NCBI RefSeq assembly: GCF_030450055.1
Contig: NZ_CP118480.1
Coordinates: 957,415 to 1,021,414 of the forward strand
Direction of reading: 5' to 3'
Source of the DNA: Gallaecimonas kandeliae
GTDB taxonomy: Bacteria > Pseudomonadota > Gammaproteobacteria > Enterobacterales > Gallaecimonadaceae
Length of the DNA: 64,000 nt
The position numbers and the translations under genes are program-made. Below are positions 29,150 to 36,892 of the stretch, piece by piece. The notes beneath the pieces are model-generated. The model worked only from the letters and a program-made list of their open reading frames with translations, ran no database searches and had not been told where the DNA came from. Every line of letters begins with the position of its first letter. Within the stretch, counting starts at the first letter, position 1.

Positions 29150-29626
29150 TCAGTTTGGCCACAAATGGCAATAGGTCGTGAGATCCTCGAAGTTGTCGCT
29201 GGTGGTTCCGCCGGCCATGAACTTCTTGACCCAGCCGTTGGGCTTGGCCGGGGTCGGGGTGGCGCCGCAGTTGGTGTGCACCCAGTGGATGCCGCCCCCT
29301 TCGGAGTAGAGCTGGCCGCAGAGCTCAAGGCGGTCGCCGGCCTGGATACCGTTCAAGGGCGCCGGTACCTGCTGTTCGTTCTTCACGTAACCGTCGGCGA
29401 AGACGTTGTCGATGGCCACGTCATAGGGCTGGCCGTCCTGGTCTGCCTTGATCTTGAGATGGGTGTGGGACAGCTCCACCCCGTGCAGGCGATGGCCCTT
29501 GGTGAAGTAGGGGGCCTTGATGACGGTGCCGGTCAGGTAGCTGCCGGCGTTTTCGGTGCATTGGCTTTGGTCGTCGGCAAGGGCAGGGCCGGCAAGCAGG
29601 GCCAGCAGCAGGATTGGGAATTTCAT
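29150..29626 (-). CDS. Secreted protein of unknown function (possibly DUF3465-like)
   Basis: 158 residues, signal peptide (ILLLALLAGPALA). The body has four cysteines and a repeated beta pattern: TGTVIKAPYFTKGHRLHGVEL, AGDRLELCGQLYSEGGGIHWVHTNCG, with NGWVKKFM near the end. The IHW-H-GW arrangement recalls DUF3465 proteins, but this is from memory and uncertain. Start MKFPILLLALL is used because it begins the signal peptide; a longer frame to 29680 is rejected. Confidence 0.6.
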   Translation of the reverse strand: MKFPILLLALLAGPALADDQSQCTENAGSYLTGTVIKAPYFTKGHRLHGVELSHTHLKIKADQDGQPYDVAIDNVFADGYVKNEQQVPAPLNGIQAGDRLELCGQLYSEGGGIHWVHTNCGATPTPAKPNGWVKKFMAGGTTSDNFEDLTTYCHLWPN

Positions 29627-29761
29627 CGGGTCTTCCTTGTTGGCGTTTTCAATGGCTGTAAAGCTAAAGGCAGTTTTCACATTTTGGCAAGGTTTTCATG
29701 ACGTTGCCTTGCTTATGCCAAGGGCGGCCCAAGGCGCTTTTCCCGTTCCCTGGCGGCTGTA

Positions 29762-30202
29762 TCACCTCAGCACTCCGTTGAGTATCTGCATGGCGCTGAA
29801 CCAGGCGGCAAAGACGCTGATGAGGAGGAAGGCTAGCTCCAAAGCCACCTGGGAGGGGCGGATCACCCTGGCCACCTTGGCCAAGGCGAAGGCCCTGAAC
29901 ATGATGATGACCACCAGGAACAAGGAGAGGCCGTACAGCGTGAAGGCCCAGGCGCTTTGCCAGAAAAGGGCCAAGGCCCCCAGGAGCCGGGAGGCGGCGG
30001 CCGCTGCCGTCAGCAGCACTACCCAGCCGGGGATGGCGGCGATGTAGTCGGCGTATTCGGCCTGGATCCGCCCCTTGGCCACCAGGGCCGCCCAATGTGC
30101 GGGCTTGGCCAGGACGAAGCTGAAAAACACCAGGCCGGCATAGGCCAGGCCCCAGAGCAGCAGCAGGGTGCTGACCGTCCAATAGAGCAGTGGGTTGGCC
30201 AT
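29762..30202 (-). CDS. Four-helix membrane protein, unknown function
   Basis: 146 residues with hydrophobic helices at about 5-30, 58-80, 85-107 and 118-142. No family recognised. A strong GGAGG ribosome-binding site precedes the ATG (GGAGGTACCATG on the minus strand), which supports a real gene. Confidence 0.65.
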   Translation of the reverse strand: MANPLLYWTVSTLLLLWGLAYAGLVFFSFVLAKPAHWAALVAKGRIQAEYADYIAAIPGWVVLLTAAAAASRLLGALALFWQSAWAFTLYGLSLFLVVIIMFRAFALAKVARVIRPSQVALELAFLLISVFAAWFSAMQILNGVLR

Positions 30203-30350
30203 GGTACCTCCTTCATTGTGATGGCAGCGGGAACCTGCGATGGCAGGCGGTGTGGCGGTTCAGGTGGCCTTGCGCCCGGCCGCTCTCACCAGCCAACGAA
30301 ACGCCGGGCCCCGGCACAACCAGGCCGGCGCTGGGCCGGCCTGGTCGTGC

Positions 30351-31229
30351 TTAGCCCACCGTGCCGGCCAGGGGCACGCAATGGCTGGCCAGATCGGCGG
30401 TGGCGCTGCCGGTGCAAAGCAGGTTGCAGTAGGCCTCGGGCACGGCCTGGTCGACGCCGCCTGGCGGGTTGTCGTTGGCAGGCGGGTTGACCCTGGCAGC
30501 TGTCTGGGCGGCCTGCAGGCTGTTGCAGCTGCCTGGCGCCGGGGCCTTGATTTGCAAAGCCTCGATGTTGGAGCCGTAGCACATCAGGTAGCCGATCACG
30601 GCCGCCCCCGTCCTGTTCACCCCCGAATCGCAGTGCACATAGATGATGGCGTTTTGGATGGCGGTGACGCTGCTGGGGAGCTTTGGCACGGCCGCCGGCT
30701 GGTTGCACAAGGCGGCCCTGATGGCGGGCACCAGGCCGGCGTAGTGGAAGTCCGCCGCGTTGGTCACCGACTGGGCCACGGCCGCGGCGCCGCTCCAGCT
30801 GCCGCCGGCCTGGGTCGGCGGGGTGCCGCCGATGGAGAGGATGGGCCAGTAGAACATCAGCTGGGCGGCGGAGGCCGAGGCAATGCAACTGGGATAGGGG
30901 CCTGTGTCGCCATTGACCGCCGGCGGCGGCGTGGTGGCGGCAAACCAGGCGACCTCGGCTTCCACTATGTGCTTGTCCTTGTGGTTGTCGGGGCCGAAGC
31001 CTATCAGGCAGAAATCGACGACCATGGGATCCTCGCCGAGTTCGATGCCGGTGGCGGCGTAGTTCTTGTCGGCCTTGATGGCGCTGATCAGCTGGTCAAG
31101 GGTGAAGCCCTTGGCGCCGAAGGCCGAGCTGCCCCTGACCAGCAGGTTGCCGTTGGCCCTGCTGAAATCCACTATGCGCACCGAGCCCGGTACGAAGGTG
31201 CCATGACCATGTACTTTTTCCGATTCCAT
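30351..31229 (-). CDS. Protein with CX5R phosphatase loop (tyrosine/dual-specificity phosphatase-like)
   Basis: 292 residues without signal peptide. Residues 199-208, HCDSGVNRTG, form the HCX5R(S/T) P-loop of cysteine phosphatases, preceded by a hydrophobic strand (AIIYVHC) as in that fold; C200 would be the nucleophile and R206 the phosphate binder. The rest (Pro/Ala-rich, ten or so cysteines) does not match a family I know. It could be an active phosphatase or a divergent relative. It lies in a three-gene minus-strand run with a DUF1993 gene and a lipoprotein gene, 69 bp after the former. Confidence 0.6.
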   Translation of the reverse strand: MESEKVHGHGTFVPGSVRIVDFSRANGNLLVRGSSAFGAKGFTLDQLISAIKADKNYAATGIELGEDPMVVDFCLIGFGPDNHKDKHIVEAEVAWFAATTPPPAVNGDTGPYPSCIASASAAQLMFYWPILSIGGTPPTQAGGSWSGAAAVAQSVTNAADFHYAGLVPAIRAALCNQPAAVPKLPSSVTAIQNAIIYVHCDSGVNRTGAAVIGYLMCYGSNIEALQIKAPAPGSCNSLQAAQTAARVNPPANDNPPGGVDQAVPEAYCNLLCTGSATADLASHCVPLAGTVG

Positions 31230-31298
31230 TGCTTGGGTTCCTTGTGGTGGTGGTTCTTGGTCTTGAAGGGGGAGCTGCCGGCGGCGCCGTCCCTGCCT

Positions 31299-31814
31299 TT
31301 AGTTTTCTTCCCTGATATAGGGAGCAAGGTAGCCCATGAAATCCGTCTTGCCCAAAGGCGCCCCCAGGTGGCGGAGGATGGCGTAGGCCATGCTGATGTG
31401 GAAATAGAGGTTGGGCACCAGATAGTCGTTGAGGTATTGCCGGCCCGGCAGCTCGCAGTGGCGGCCTGGGCCCAGGCCGATGCGCTTGATCTCGTCGAGC
31501 TTGGCGTCTGCTACGTCTATGGCCGCCACCCGCGCCTTGGTGTCCCGGATATGGCCCAGTGCCTCGGCGAGCGACCCTATCTCTATCGACAGGTTGTCGA
31601 TGGGCTGGCCCGCACACCATTGGGAAAAGCCCCGCGGCTGGTTGCAGGCGATGGCGATCTGCCCCGCCAGGGGGAACATGTCCGGCGCCAGCCGCTCGCT
31701 GAGCAGGGCGTCGGCATTGGGGAAGTGTGCCTCGGCCACCGCCAGTATGTGCTCCAGCACGTCCAGGCGGCTGATAAAGAGGTCTTTTATCTGAGTGATG
31801 CTTGGGTTTGGCAT
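31299..31814 (-). CDS. DUF1993-family protein
   Basis: 171 residues resembling DUF1993: VLEHILAVAEAHFPNADALLSERLAPDMFPL, partly quoted as SERLAPDMFPLAGQIAIAC, and YFHISMAYAILRHLGAPLGKTDFMG near the end. The fold is a DinB-like four-helix bundle; function unknown. Ribosome-binding site is weak. Confidence 0.75.
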   Translation of the reverse strand: MPNPSITQIKDLFISRLDVLEHILAVAEAHFPNADALLSERLAPDMFPLAGQIAIACNQPRGFSQWCAGQPIDNLSIEIGSLAEALGHIRDTKARVAAIDVADAKLDEIKRIGLGPGRHCELPGRQYLNDYLVPNLYFHISMAYAILRHLGAPLGKTDFMGYLAPYIREEN

Positions 31815-31864
31815 GTTGGGATCTCGCTTGGTTATCCGATGTCGTTTGAGAGGCCTGGCGCCGC

Positions 31865-32707
31865 TTAGGCCCCGTAGCGGGTGCGGGAGCGCGATGCCGC
31901 CAGGAAGAGCAACATCAATAGAACCCCCATGCCGCCAAAGGCGCCGCCGGCATAGCCTGCGCGTTTGACGACCTTGACCTTGCCGGGATCGGCCTTGATC
32001 CGCGCCTTGAACTGCGCCAGCTGCTGGTCGAGGTTGGCCGTCATCATGACGGCGGCGTCATTGAAGCCTTTGACCCTGTCGTTACGCAGTTCTTCGCTCA
32101 GGTTGACCGGCGTGGAGCTGCCCTTGATGTTGCTGGTGCCGGGAGCGCGGAACAGCATCTTGCGGCTCGGAATGTCGTAGACCGCCGTATCCAGCATGGT
32201 GCTGGTGTCATTCTTCTCGCCGGAAACCACGTAGGCCCCGACCAGTGTCCAATAGGTCAAGGACAAGAGGCCCTCATCCGTGAACTGGACCTGGTCATGG
32301 GACACCAGGGCGATAACGTCTATCCCGTACATGGTCCTTATCTGATCGAGGTTGGCAAAGCTGCCGCCTTCGGTCAGGTAGGCGGAAGGGATCACCTGGA
32401 TGTCGCTGACAAAGTCATACTTTCGGAAGTTGGCGGCCACCTTCTCAAGCAGGTTGGATTTCTCGGCTTCGGTCAGTGCTCCGCTCCATAGGCGGCCTCC
32501 CAGGGTTTGATCGGGCACAAAGGCGATGCCGACCTTGAGGGGGATGGTCAGTGTCGGTATCGAGGTGGTTTGCTCGACAGTCATGTTTCCCTTGGGGTAG
32601 AGGTAATCCACGACACTGCTCTGGGTTCTGCTCTGTGTCCCCGCACATCCAGAAAGAAGGGCGACCAGGGCCATCGCCATGGCCAGAAAGGGTCTGCGCT
32701 TGGGCAT
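31865..32707 (-). CDS. Rhombotarget-type lipoprotein with GlyGly-CTERM-like C-terminus
   Basis: 280 residues with a lipoprotein signal (AMALVALLSGC, Cys about 21). The body matches my memory of the 'rhombotarget lipoprotein' family (QSSVVDYLYPKG near the start; VALVSHDQVQ in the middle, seen as IALVSHDQVQFTDEG). The C-terminus is a sorting-like tail: glycine-rich (GYAGGAFGGMG), a hydrophobic helix (VLLMLLFLAA) and arginines (SRSRTRYGA). In such proteins a rhombosortase cleaves within the tail. No rhombosortase gene is in the window. Confidence 0.65.
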   Translation of the reverse strand: MPKRRPFLAMAMALVALLSGCAGTQSRTQSSVVDYLYPKGNMTVEQTTSIPTLTIPLKVGIAFVPDQTLGGRLWSGALTEAEKSNLLEKVAANFRKYDFVSDIQVIPSAYLTEGGSFANLDQIRTMYGIDVIALVSHDQVQFTDEGLLSLTYWTLVGAYVVSGEKNDTSTMLDTAVYDIPSRKMLFRAPGTSNIKGSSTPVNLSEELRNDRVKGFNDAAVMMTANLDQQLAQFKARIKADPGKVKVVKRAGYAGGAFGGMGVLLMLLFLAASRSRTRYGA

Positions 32708-32962
32708 CCATCACATCCTATGTTTCGTTGTTTTTCGTTGCCTGGTGGCGGAGCCAAAGTAGCCTTGCCCGTCAAGCCATCCTGAGAAGCGGCCTGCTTG
32801 GCAGGGCCATGTCAAACAGCCTTATAGCAGCGCGCCTTAACACTTCCAAGTGGCTTTGTGTGCCGGGAATACTCGGACCGTCCAGGTCCTCTCCTTAACG
32901 GGCCATCGGCTCCGGACCGATTTGTTGCCCCGGCACGCGGGTCACTTATTATCTGAATTCCC

Positions 32963-33128
32963 GCTTGCCGGGTCCCGCCCCGGCGGGCGGGATACTTTGT
33001 TTTCGCACAAAGTATCCAAAGGCACCGCCCCTGACGTTACGCGATGTCCTTACCTCTGGTCGCTCGGAGGCCACCGGCTCATACGCGCTCCCGGCACGTA
33101 CTCGCCTGCGCCTAGGCGGCCCCCTGCC
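32963..33128 (+). repeat. 166-bp dispersed repeat, copy 1
   Basis: Aligns without gaps to 36551-36716 with four differences (offset 3588 bp, same orientation). Near its start it has the hairpin ATACTTTGT / ACAAAGTAT after a GC-rich block. The two copies bracket the NADP-oxidoreductase and cassette-like genes. Confidence 0.93.
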
Positions 33129-33190
33129 ATCCCTTTCTCAGCTGCACCTCCGCGTCAGTTCGCGGGCAAGCTGCTCTCGTTCGCCAGCTA

Positions 33191-33213
33191 AAATCAGTCC
33201 ATTGGACTGATTT
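33191..33213. repeat. Perfect hairpin in intergenic repeat region
   Basis: AAATCAGTCC / GGACTGATTT with ATT loop. No long T-run; could be a weak terminator or part of the repeat element. Confidence 0.6.
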
Positions 33214-33343
33214 CTTAACGCGCTCACCCCGGCGGCTCAGCGCTGCACTTAACGGGCACGAAAGCCGCTTCGTTCCAGCAAGGCTTCTGGTTTCACCTTA
33301 TGACGGTATAAGAGATGGGGCTGCTCCAAAATCATTGCCTGCC

Positions 33344-34084
33344 TTATCCCTTGGCGCTGGCGGCCAGGTGGAGGCGGACTATATCTTCGGTCGTGATCTT
33401 GTCGCCCAGCGCCACGAATTCCTTGACCATCTCCTCGCGCAGCTGGGGGGCGCGGGCGCGGTTGGCTACCGCCAGTGCTGTGTGCAGCTGGTCGGCTTGG
33501 AGTTCTGAGCAGTAGGCCCTGGTGATGGGTTGCTGGCGCCAGGACTCGGCGAGAGGGCCGCCGTCGATGGCGTCGAAACCGGTGTCCTCGACCAGGGACA
33601 TGACAATGTGCTTGGCCGCTTGGTCGTCCCCCGCCACCGAGAGCGCGAGCCGCCCCTCGGCCCCTTCGGCTTGCCCCTTGCCGGCCAGGACTGAGGCGAG
33701 GACGTTGTTCCAGGCCTTGATCACGGTATGCCCGAGTTGCTCGGCCACCCAGAGGCTCTCGACCTGGCCGCCGTCGATGGCGGGGATCTGCCCGTCGCGG
33801 ATCGGAAAGTAGTTCGAGGTATCGGCCACCACCACCTCATCCGGCAAGCCGGCGATAAGCTCTTTCAGCTCCGGCAACTTGGCAAAGGGGATGGAGAGGA
33901 TGACCACATCCACCCCCTGCACCGCCTCCCGCGCCGACACCGCCCTGGCCCCCGTCTCCTGGGCCAGCTCCACCAAAGTCTCAGGCCCCCTGGAGTTGGC
34001 AATCCGCACCATATGTCCCGCCTTGACGAGTTTCCGTGCCAAAGTAGAACCGATATTCCCTGCGCCTATGATCCCGATCTTCAT
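33344..34084 (-). CDS. NADP-binding oxidoreductase, F420-dependent reductase/NADP oxidoreductase family
   Basis: 246 residues starting with a Rossmann motif MKIGIIGAGNIGSTLARKL and NADP-phosphate binding region (RIANSRGPETL), followed by VDVVILSIPFAKLPEL and ADTSNYFPIRDGQI. This is the coenzyme F420-dependent NADP oxidoreductase-like fold, which in F420-lacking bacteria acts on other substrates. Start 34084 is selected since the Rossmann strand begins there; the long upstream extension crosses repeat DNA. It sits next to the cassette-like block. Confidence 0.85.
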   Translation of the reverse strand: MKIGIIGAGNIGSTLARKLVKAGHMVRIANSRGPETLVELAQETGARAVSAREAVQGVDVVILSIPFAKLPELKELIAGLPDEVVVADTSNYFPIRDGQIPAIDGGQVESLWVAEQLGHTVIKAWNNVLASVLAGKGQAEGAEGRLALSVAGDDQAAKHIVMSLVEDTGFDAIDGGPLAESWRQQPITRAYCSELQADQLHTALAVANRARAPQLREEMVKEFVALGDKITTEDIVRLHLAASAKG

Positions 34085-34186
34085 CTGCTTGCTCCTATCC
34101 TTGTTTTTCGCCCTATTTTCCCGATAACGCCTTACTTTCAATGGGATCTCTCCCATGAATGCGCTGATAAAATTTCTATTTTTCGC

Positions 34187-34212
34187 CGGGTCCCGCCCCG
34201 GCAGGCGGGTCA
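34187..34212 (+). repeat. Truncated fragment of the dispersed repeat
   Basis: A short copy of the GC-rich start (GCCGGGTCCCGCCCCGGC then GGCGGGT) of the 166-bp repeats, in the same orientation, lying between the oxidoreductase start and the cassette block. Confidence 0.7.
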
Positions 34213-34346
34213 CTTTTTTAATTGAACCCTCCTTGAACCTCACTGCTTGCATGCGCAAACTTATCGTCATCTTCAACACCATGGTCAAGAACGGCGAGAA
34301 GTGGTCGAAAAAAGCCTGAGCTATTGACGAAATGCCACAGTCACTT

Positions 34347-34353
34347 GTTAGGT
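34347..34353 (-). other. Possible attC R-box downstream of the 72-aa gene
   Basis: On the minus strand ACCTAAC (RYYYAAC) followed by AAGTGAC, 16 bp after the stop. It fits an attC R'' box, but no matching right end (GTTRRRY) was found in the next 140 bp, so the site is incomplete or absent. Confidence 0.35.
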
Positions 34354-34368
34354 GCATGGTTGGGAAAG

Positions 34369-34587
34369 CTAAACACCGGATTGAAGCATATCTTTAATTT
34401 TGCTGGCTTTTTCAAAGTGGTCTAGTTCATGAGTTTCAATCCACCAGCGGGCGGCTTCCATAAGCACTTCAGGTTGATCGTTCTTGTTCTTAAAGAAGGC
34501 ATAAAAGGATAGCCCCACATCCAATCCCTTTTTATCGATTTTCTGATCACAAACTTCAATGATCTTGTTTCTAAGTTCTTCTCTCAA
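34369..34587 (-). CDS. Small protein, possibly DUF6500-like; cassette-type gene
   Basis: 72 residues (KIIEVCDQKIDKKGLDVG, then LSFYAFFKNKND and EAARWWIETHELDHFEKASK). The LSFYAFF/WWI-HELDHF pattern recalls DUF6500, remembered without certainty; function unknown. It uses a TTG start with AAGGGA eight bases upstream; no in-frame ATG is available after an upstream stop. Its low GC sets it apart from the surrounding chromosome. It is the last of three tandem cassette-like genes. Confidence 0.65.
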   Translation of the reverse strand: MREELRNKIIEVCDQKIDKKGLDVGLSFYAFFKNKNDQPEVLMEAARWWIETHELDHFEKASKIKDMLQSGV

Positions 34588-34619
34588 ATTGGCATCCCTT
34601 GAGTCAAATTAGACACATG

Positions 34620-34698
34620 ATGCTGCCCGCAACGGCGAGCGTAGCGAGTCCGTTAAAGCGGGTGAGGTCCAGGTCCGAGTGAAATTGCATTGTTATAC
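34620..34698 (-). other. attC-like site after the 114-aa gene (right end degenerate)
   Basis: On the minus strand it begins GTATAAC (34698-34692), which is the exact complement of the GTTATAC that begins this cassette, as the integron rule demands, and contains the stop codon of the gene. Inside is a GC-rich imperfect stem (CCCGC..CGG / CCG..GCGGG) around CGAGCGTAGCGAG. The expected GTTRRRY right box is replaced by a poor match. Confidence 0.55.
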
Positions 34699-35037
34699 GG
34701 TGCCTTTCAGTCTTTTCTTGGCTGTTAATAGAGAGGCCCGGAACAAGGTATCATCAGGCTCACCATTGGTCTTGTCTAAATAATATTGAATGATTGGTAG
34801 TGACATATAAGCATACTCCGGGAATTCTGATAGTTGGTACACAGCCATCGCTTGCTGAGTATCAACGAGAGGTTTCCCATCTGCGGTGCGGCCTGCCACC
34901 CATTCAAATACTTTATGGAATTGCTCGAAACGTTTGTTTTGTTCTGAAAGTCTTTGGTCGCGCAGGTATTTGAATATCGCAAACAGAAACGCAATGACGC
35001 TTCCAACTACAGTCAGATATGGCAAATAATCTTTCAT
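34693..35037 (-). CDS. Single-pass membrane protein of unknown function; cassette gene
   Basis: 114 residues: one N-terminal membrane helix (about 5-25, YLTVVGSVIAFLFAIFKYL) and a cytoplasmic helical domain with EQFHKVFEWVAGR and FPEYAYMSLPIIQYYLDK. No family recognised. It begins 10 bp after the attC right box and its stop lies in the next attC left box, the compact layout of an integron cassette. Confidence 0.7.
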   Translation of the reverse strand: MKDYLPYLTVVGSVIAFLFAIFKYLRDQRLSEQNKRFEQFHKVFEWVAGRTADGKPLVDTQQAMAVYQLSEFPEYAYMSLPIIQYYLDKTNGEPDDTLFRASLLTAKKRLKGTV

Positions 35038-35047
35038 CTCGTCTCAC

Positions 35048-35107
35048 GTATAACGCCCGCGTAAAGCGCGCGAGGTACGAGCGTCGCATTTGACGCGTTT
35101 GTTAAGC
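35048..35107 (-). other. attC recombination site, 60 bp (integron type)
   Basis: On the minus strand: left box GCTTAAC (35107-35101), arm AAACGCGTCAAATGCG, arm CGCTTTACGCGGGC, right box GTTATAC (35054-35048). The two arms pair (CGCGTcAAAtGCG with CGC-TTT-ACGCG), leaving extrahelical bases on one side as attC hairpins do. The upstream gene's stop codon is inside the left box. It resembles Vibrio-type attC ends (TAACAAACGC ... GCGGGCGTTAT). Confidence 0.82.
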
Positions 35108-36142
35108 GACAACATGAGCACTCCCATATCCTAAATTAGCCAAAAGGTTTTTGCGTGGGATACCAACTTTTAATTCAAGAGTACGAAAGTACCTGCCTAG
35201 TGCATGATCATCAGAATCCGGGCCTGGCCAGAATATAGACAACCCGTCACTATACAATCCATCGATAAATGTAATATGCGTTATGGCTAGAAATAACCTG
35301 ACGAAGTTAGGTGGTGAATTGAAGTCGTTTCTTAAAAGATGAATTATCATGTGCCTATTAAAGCCATTGCCTTCTTCGTCACTTGGCTTGTATAAAACCT
35401 TACTAAAAAACAACTTAAAAGATGATATGACGTCACACTGTGGATTCACATGTATTAAAAAATCCGACAATACCTGCCCATCATAGCCTTTTCCGGGATA
35501 ATGATTATATTCTGAAAGGACTTTCTCTCCCCAGTTAAACAATATGCTATTTATTCCTTTCTCAAAATTCTCCGAACTAACATTAGATAAGCCGGAACCA
35601 TTTATTTTGTGCTGCAAATTTCTTAGGCCTGCCTCAAAAACTGGAAGTAGTGACATGATTGCAATATGCGGCATAGAAAGGTAATAAGCCTCGACAGCCT
35701 CAAATATTATGTCTTTATACTCGGCCAAACAGCTACTCTTAGAAAAGTATTTGTTTAAGTATGTTGCTGCGATTTCAGGTGAAAAGTTTTTAGATAGCCA
35801 TTCGTTTGAACTTTCAAGCGGATTTTCTGAATTATTAATTGTATGGATTTCTTTATCCAAAGTTCCCTCACCAATATAAAAAAATATCGGTATTGATACA
35901 TTGAGCATTCTTTCCTGAAGTTTTAATGTTGTTCCATACTTCTTGTTGTAATAAGCTATTTTACGTTCAGTTACAAAAAACCGTTCATTACGCAAAGTAA
36001 AATCAAAGCCCTGCTTGCTACCGATAGTTTTACCAATCACCTCAATATCGATATTCGTATTCTTTTTCACGATTGCTTTGACACTTTCGACAGAGAGGCT
36101 GTCTTTACGACACAGGCTTCGTAGAACTTCCAGATTATCCAT
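35102..36142 (-). CDS. Cassette protein with HEPN-like R-x4-H motif
   Basis: 346 residues, strongly AT-rich DNA unlike the neighbours. No named family recognised. The N-terminal half is mixed alpha/beta with an FTLRNERFFVTERKIAYY stretch; the C-terminal half is helical (HIAIMSLLPVFEAGLRNLQ) and contains NRHMIIH at 262-268, giving R263-x4-H268 after a Gly/Asn turn, the motif of HEPN ribonucleases. A role in defence or toxicity is therefore possible but is only inference. It starts 15 bp after a GTTAAGC box and ends inside the attC site, so it fills one complete cassette. Confidence 0.7.
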   Translation of the reverse strand: MDNLEVLRSLCRKDSLSVESVKAIVKKNTNIDIEVIGKTIGSKQGFDFTLRNERFFVTERKIAYYNKKYGTTLKLQERMLNVSIPIFFYIGEGTLDKEIHTINNSENPLESSNEWLSKNFSPEIAATYLNKYFSKSSCLAEYKDIIFEAVEAYYLSMPHIAIMSLLPVFEAGLRNLQHKINGSGLSNVSSENFEKGINSILFNWGEKVLSEYNHYPGKGYDGQVLSDFLIHVNPQCDVISSFKLFFSKVLYKPSDEEGNGFNRHMIIHLLRNDFNSPPNFVRLFLAITHITFIDGLYSDGLSIFWPGPDSDDHALGRYFRTLELKVGIPRKNLLANLGYGSAHVVA

Positions 36143-36156
36143 AATTTTCTCTTGAC

Positions 36157-36163
36157 GCTTAAC
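36157..36163 (-). other. Cassette entry box GTTAAGC
   Basis: On the minus strand GTTAAGC (GTTRRRY) lies 14 bp upstream of the 346-aa gene and is the exact complement of the GCTTAAC left box of the attC at its end. This marks the left edge of the first cassette. No attI or attC hairpin could be defined beyond it. Confidence 0.65.
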
Positions 36164-36180
36164 AGTTTTATTAGCGACCC

Positions 36181-36283
36181 GGCTCGCTTTTACTCATCAG
36201 ATCAGTTGATTCTATGCCGATAACCCTCTGATCCCCTTGATAATGTCATCCTGACATCTTATGTCGCTGCGTGAAAGCGAGCC
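36181..36283. repeat. 103-bp element with 13-bp inverted ends
   Basis: GGCTCGCTTTTAC at 36181-36193 and GTGAAAGCGAGCC at 36271-36283 are inverted (one mismatch). Inside is the palindrome ATGTCA-TCC-TGACAT. It may be a miniature transposable element or a large hairpin; no target-site duplication was identified. Confidence 0.55.
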
Positions 36284-36550
36284 GTCTCTTTATCACGCAA
36301 GACACTGGCTCGTTATCATCACCTCGGACGAGTGATAATACTCACTACATCAGTCTCTTATAACGGGTCACACCGGACAAAGCGAGAGCTGCCGGTTGTC
36401 ACAAAAGCTCCTGGATGTTTGGCTCCGCGAGATATGCTGTACGCCCATCCAAAAAATTGAAGGGAGCTGGCCGCTGTCCAACGGCCAGCCGTGGCAAGCA
36501 GTTTTGGCTTAGCCAAAAGGGCGGATCATATGCCTGCGGCATGGCTTATT

Positions 36551-36716
36551 GCTTGCCGGGTCCCGCCCCGGCGGGCGGGATACTTTGTTTTCGCACAAAG
36601 TATCCAAAGGCACCGCCCCTGGCGTTACGCGATGTCCTTACCTCTGGTCGCTCGGAGGCCACCGGCTCATACGCGCTCCCGGCACGTATTCGCCTGCACC
36701 TGGGCGGCCCCCTGCC
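36551..36716 (+). repeat. 166-bp dispersed repeat, copy 2
   Basis: Same orientation as 32963-33128, four mismatches in 166 bp, including the ATACTTTGT / ACAAAGTAT hairpin. Confidence 0.93.
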
Positions 36717-36892
36717 GTCCTGTCTCGGCTGGCCTTTCACTCCCGGCGGCAAGGCGCTTCACTTAAAAGGGGCTCCGGGGTCCCACCTGCCAGCTCGGTT
36801 AGCTGTACTGGGCTTTTGCTTCTTCCTGGCGTTGCGCAGAAGCACGAGCGGATCTGCGGGACCTTAGGCTAGAAGCTTAAGCCAATGGTGAT

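Larger units (their letters stand above)
32708..33343. other. Gene-free stretch with dispersed repeat elements
   Basis: 636 bp without a credible gene. It holds a short partial repeat start (about 32927-32951), the 166-bp dispersed repeat, a 10-bp-stem hairpin at 33191-33213 and a segment at 33230-33266 that recurs inverted at 36893-36932. Small open frames here are repeated with the DNA element and are not considered genes. Confidence 0.75.

Noticed and set aside
34085-34357. N-terminal extension of the NADP oxidoreductase to 337 residues
   Set aside because: The extension crosses a repeat fragment and precedes the Rossmann strand where the family starts.
36415-36872. Open frames of about 90-150 codons on the plus strand
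   Set aside because: The same peptide appears at 32850-33191 because the DNA is a dispersed repeat; no ribosome-binding site or family support.
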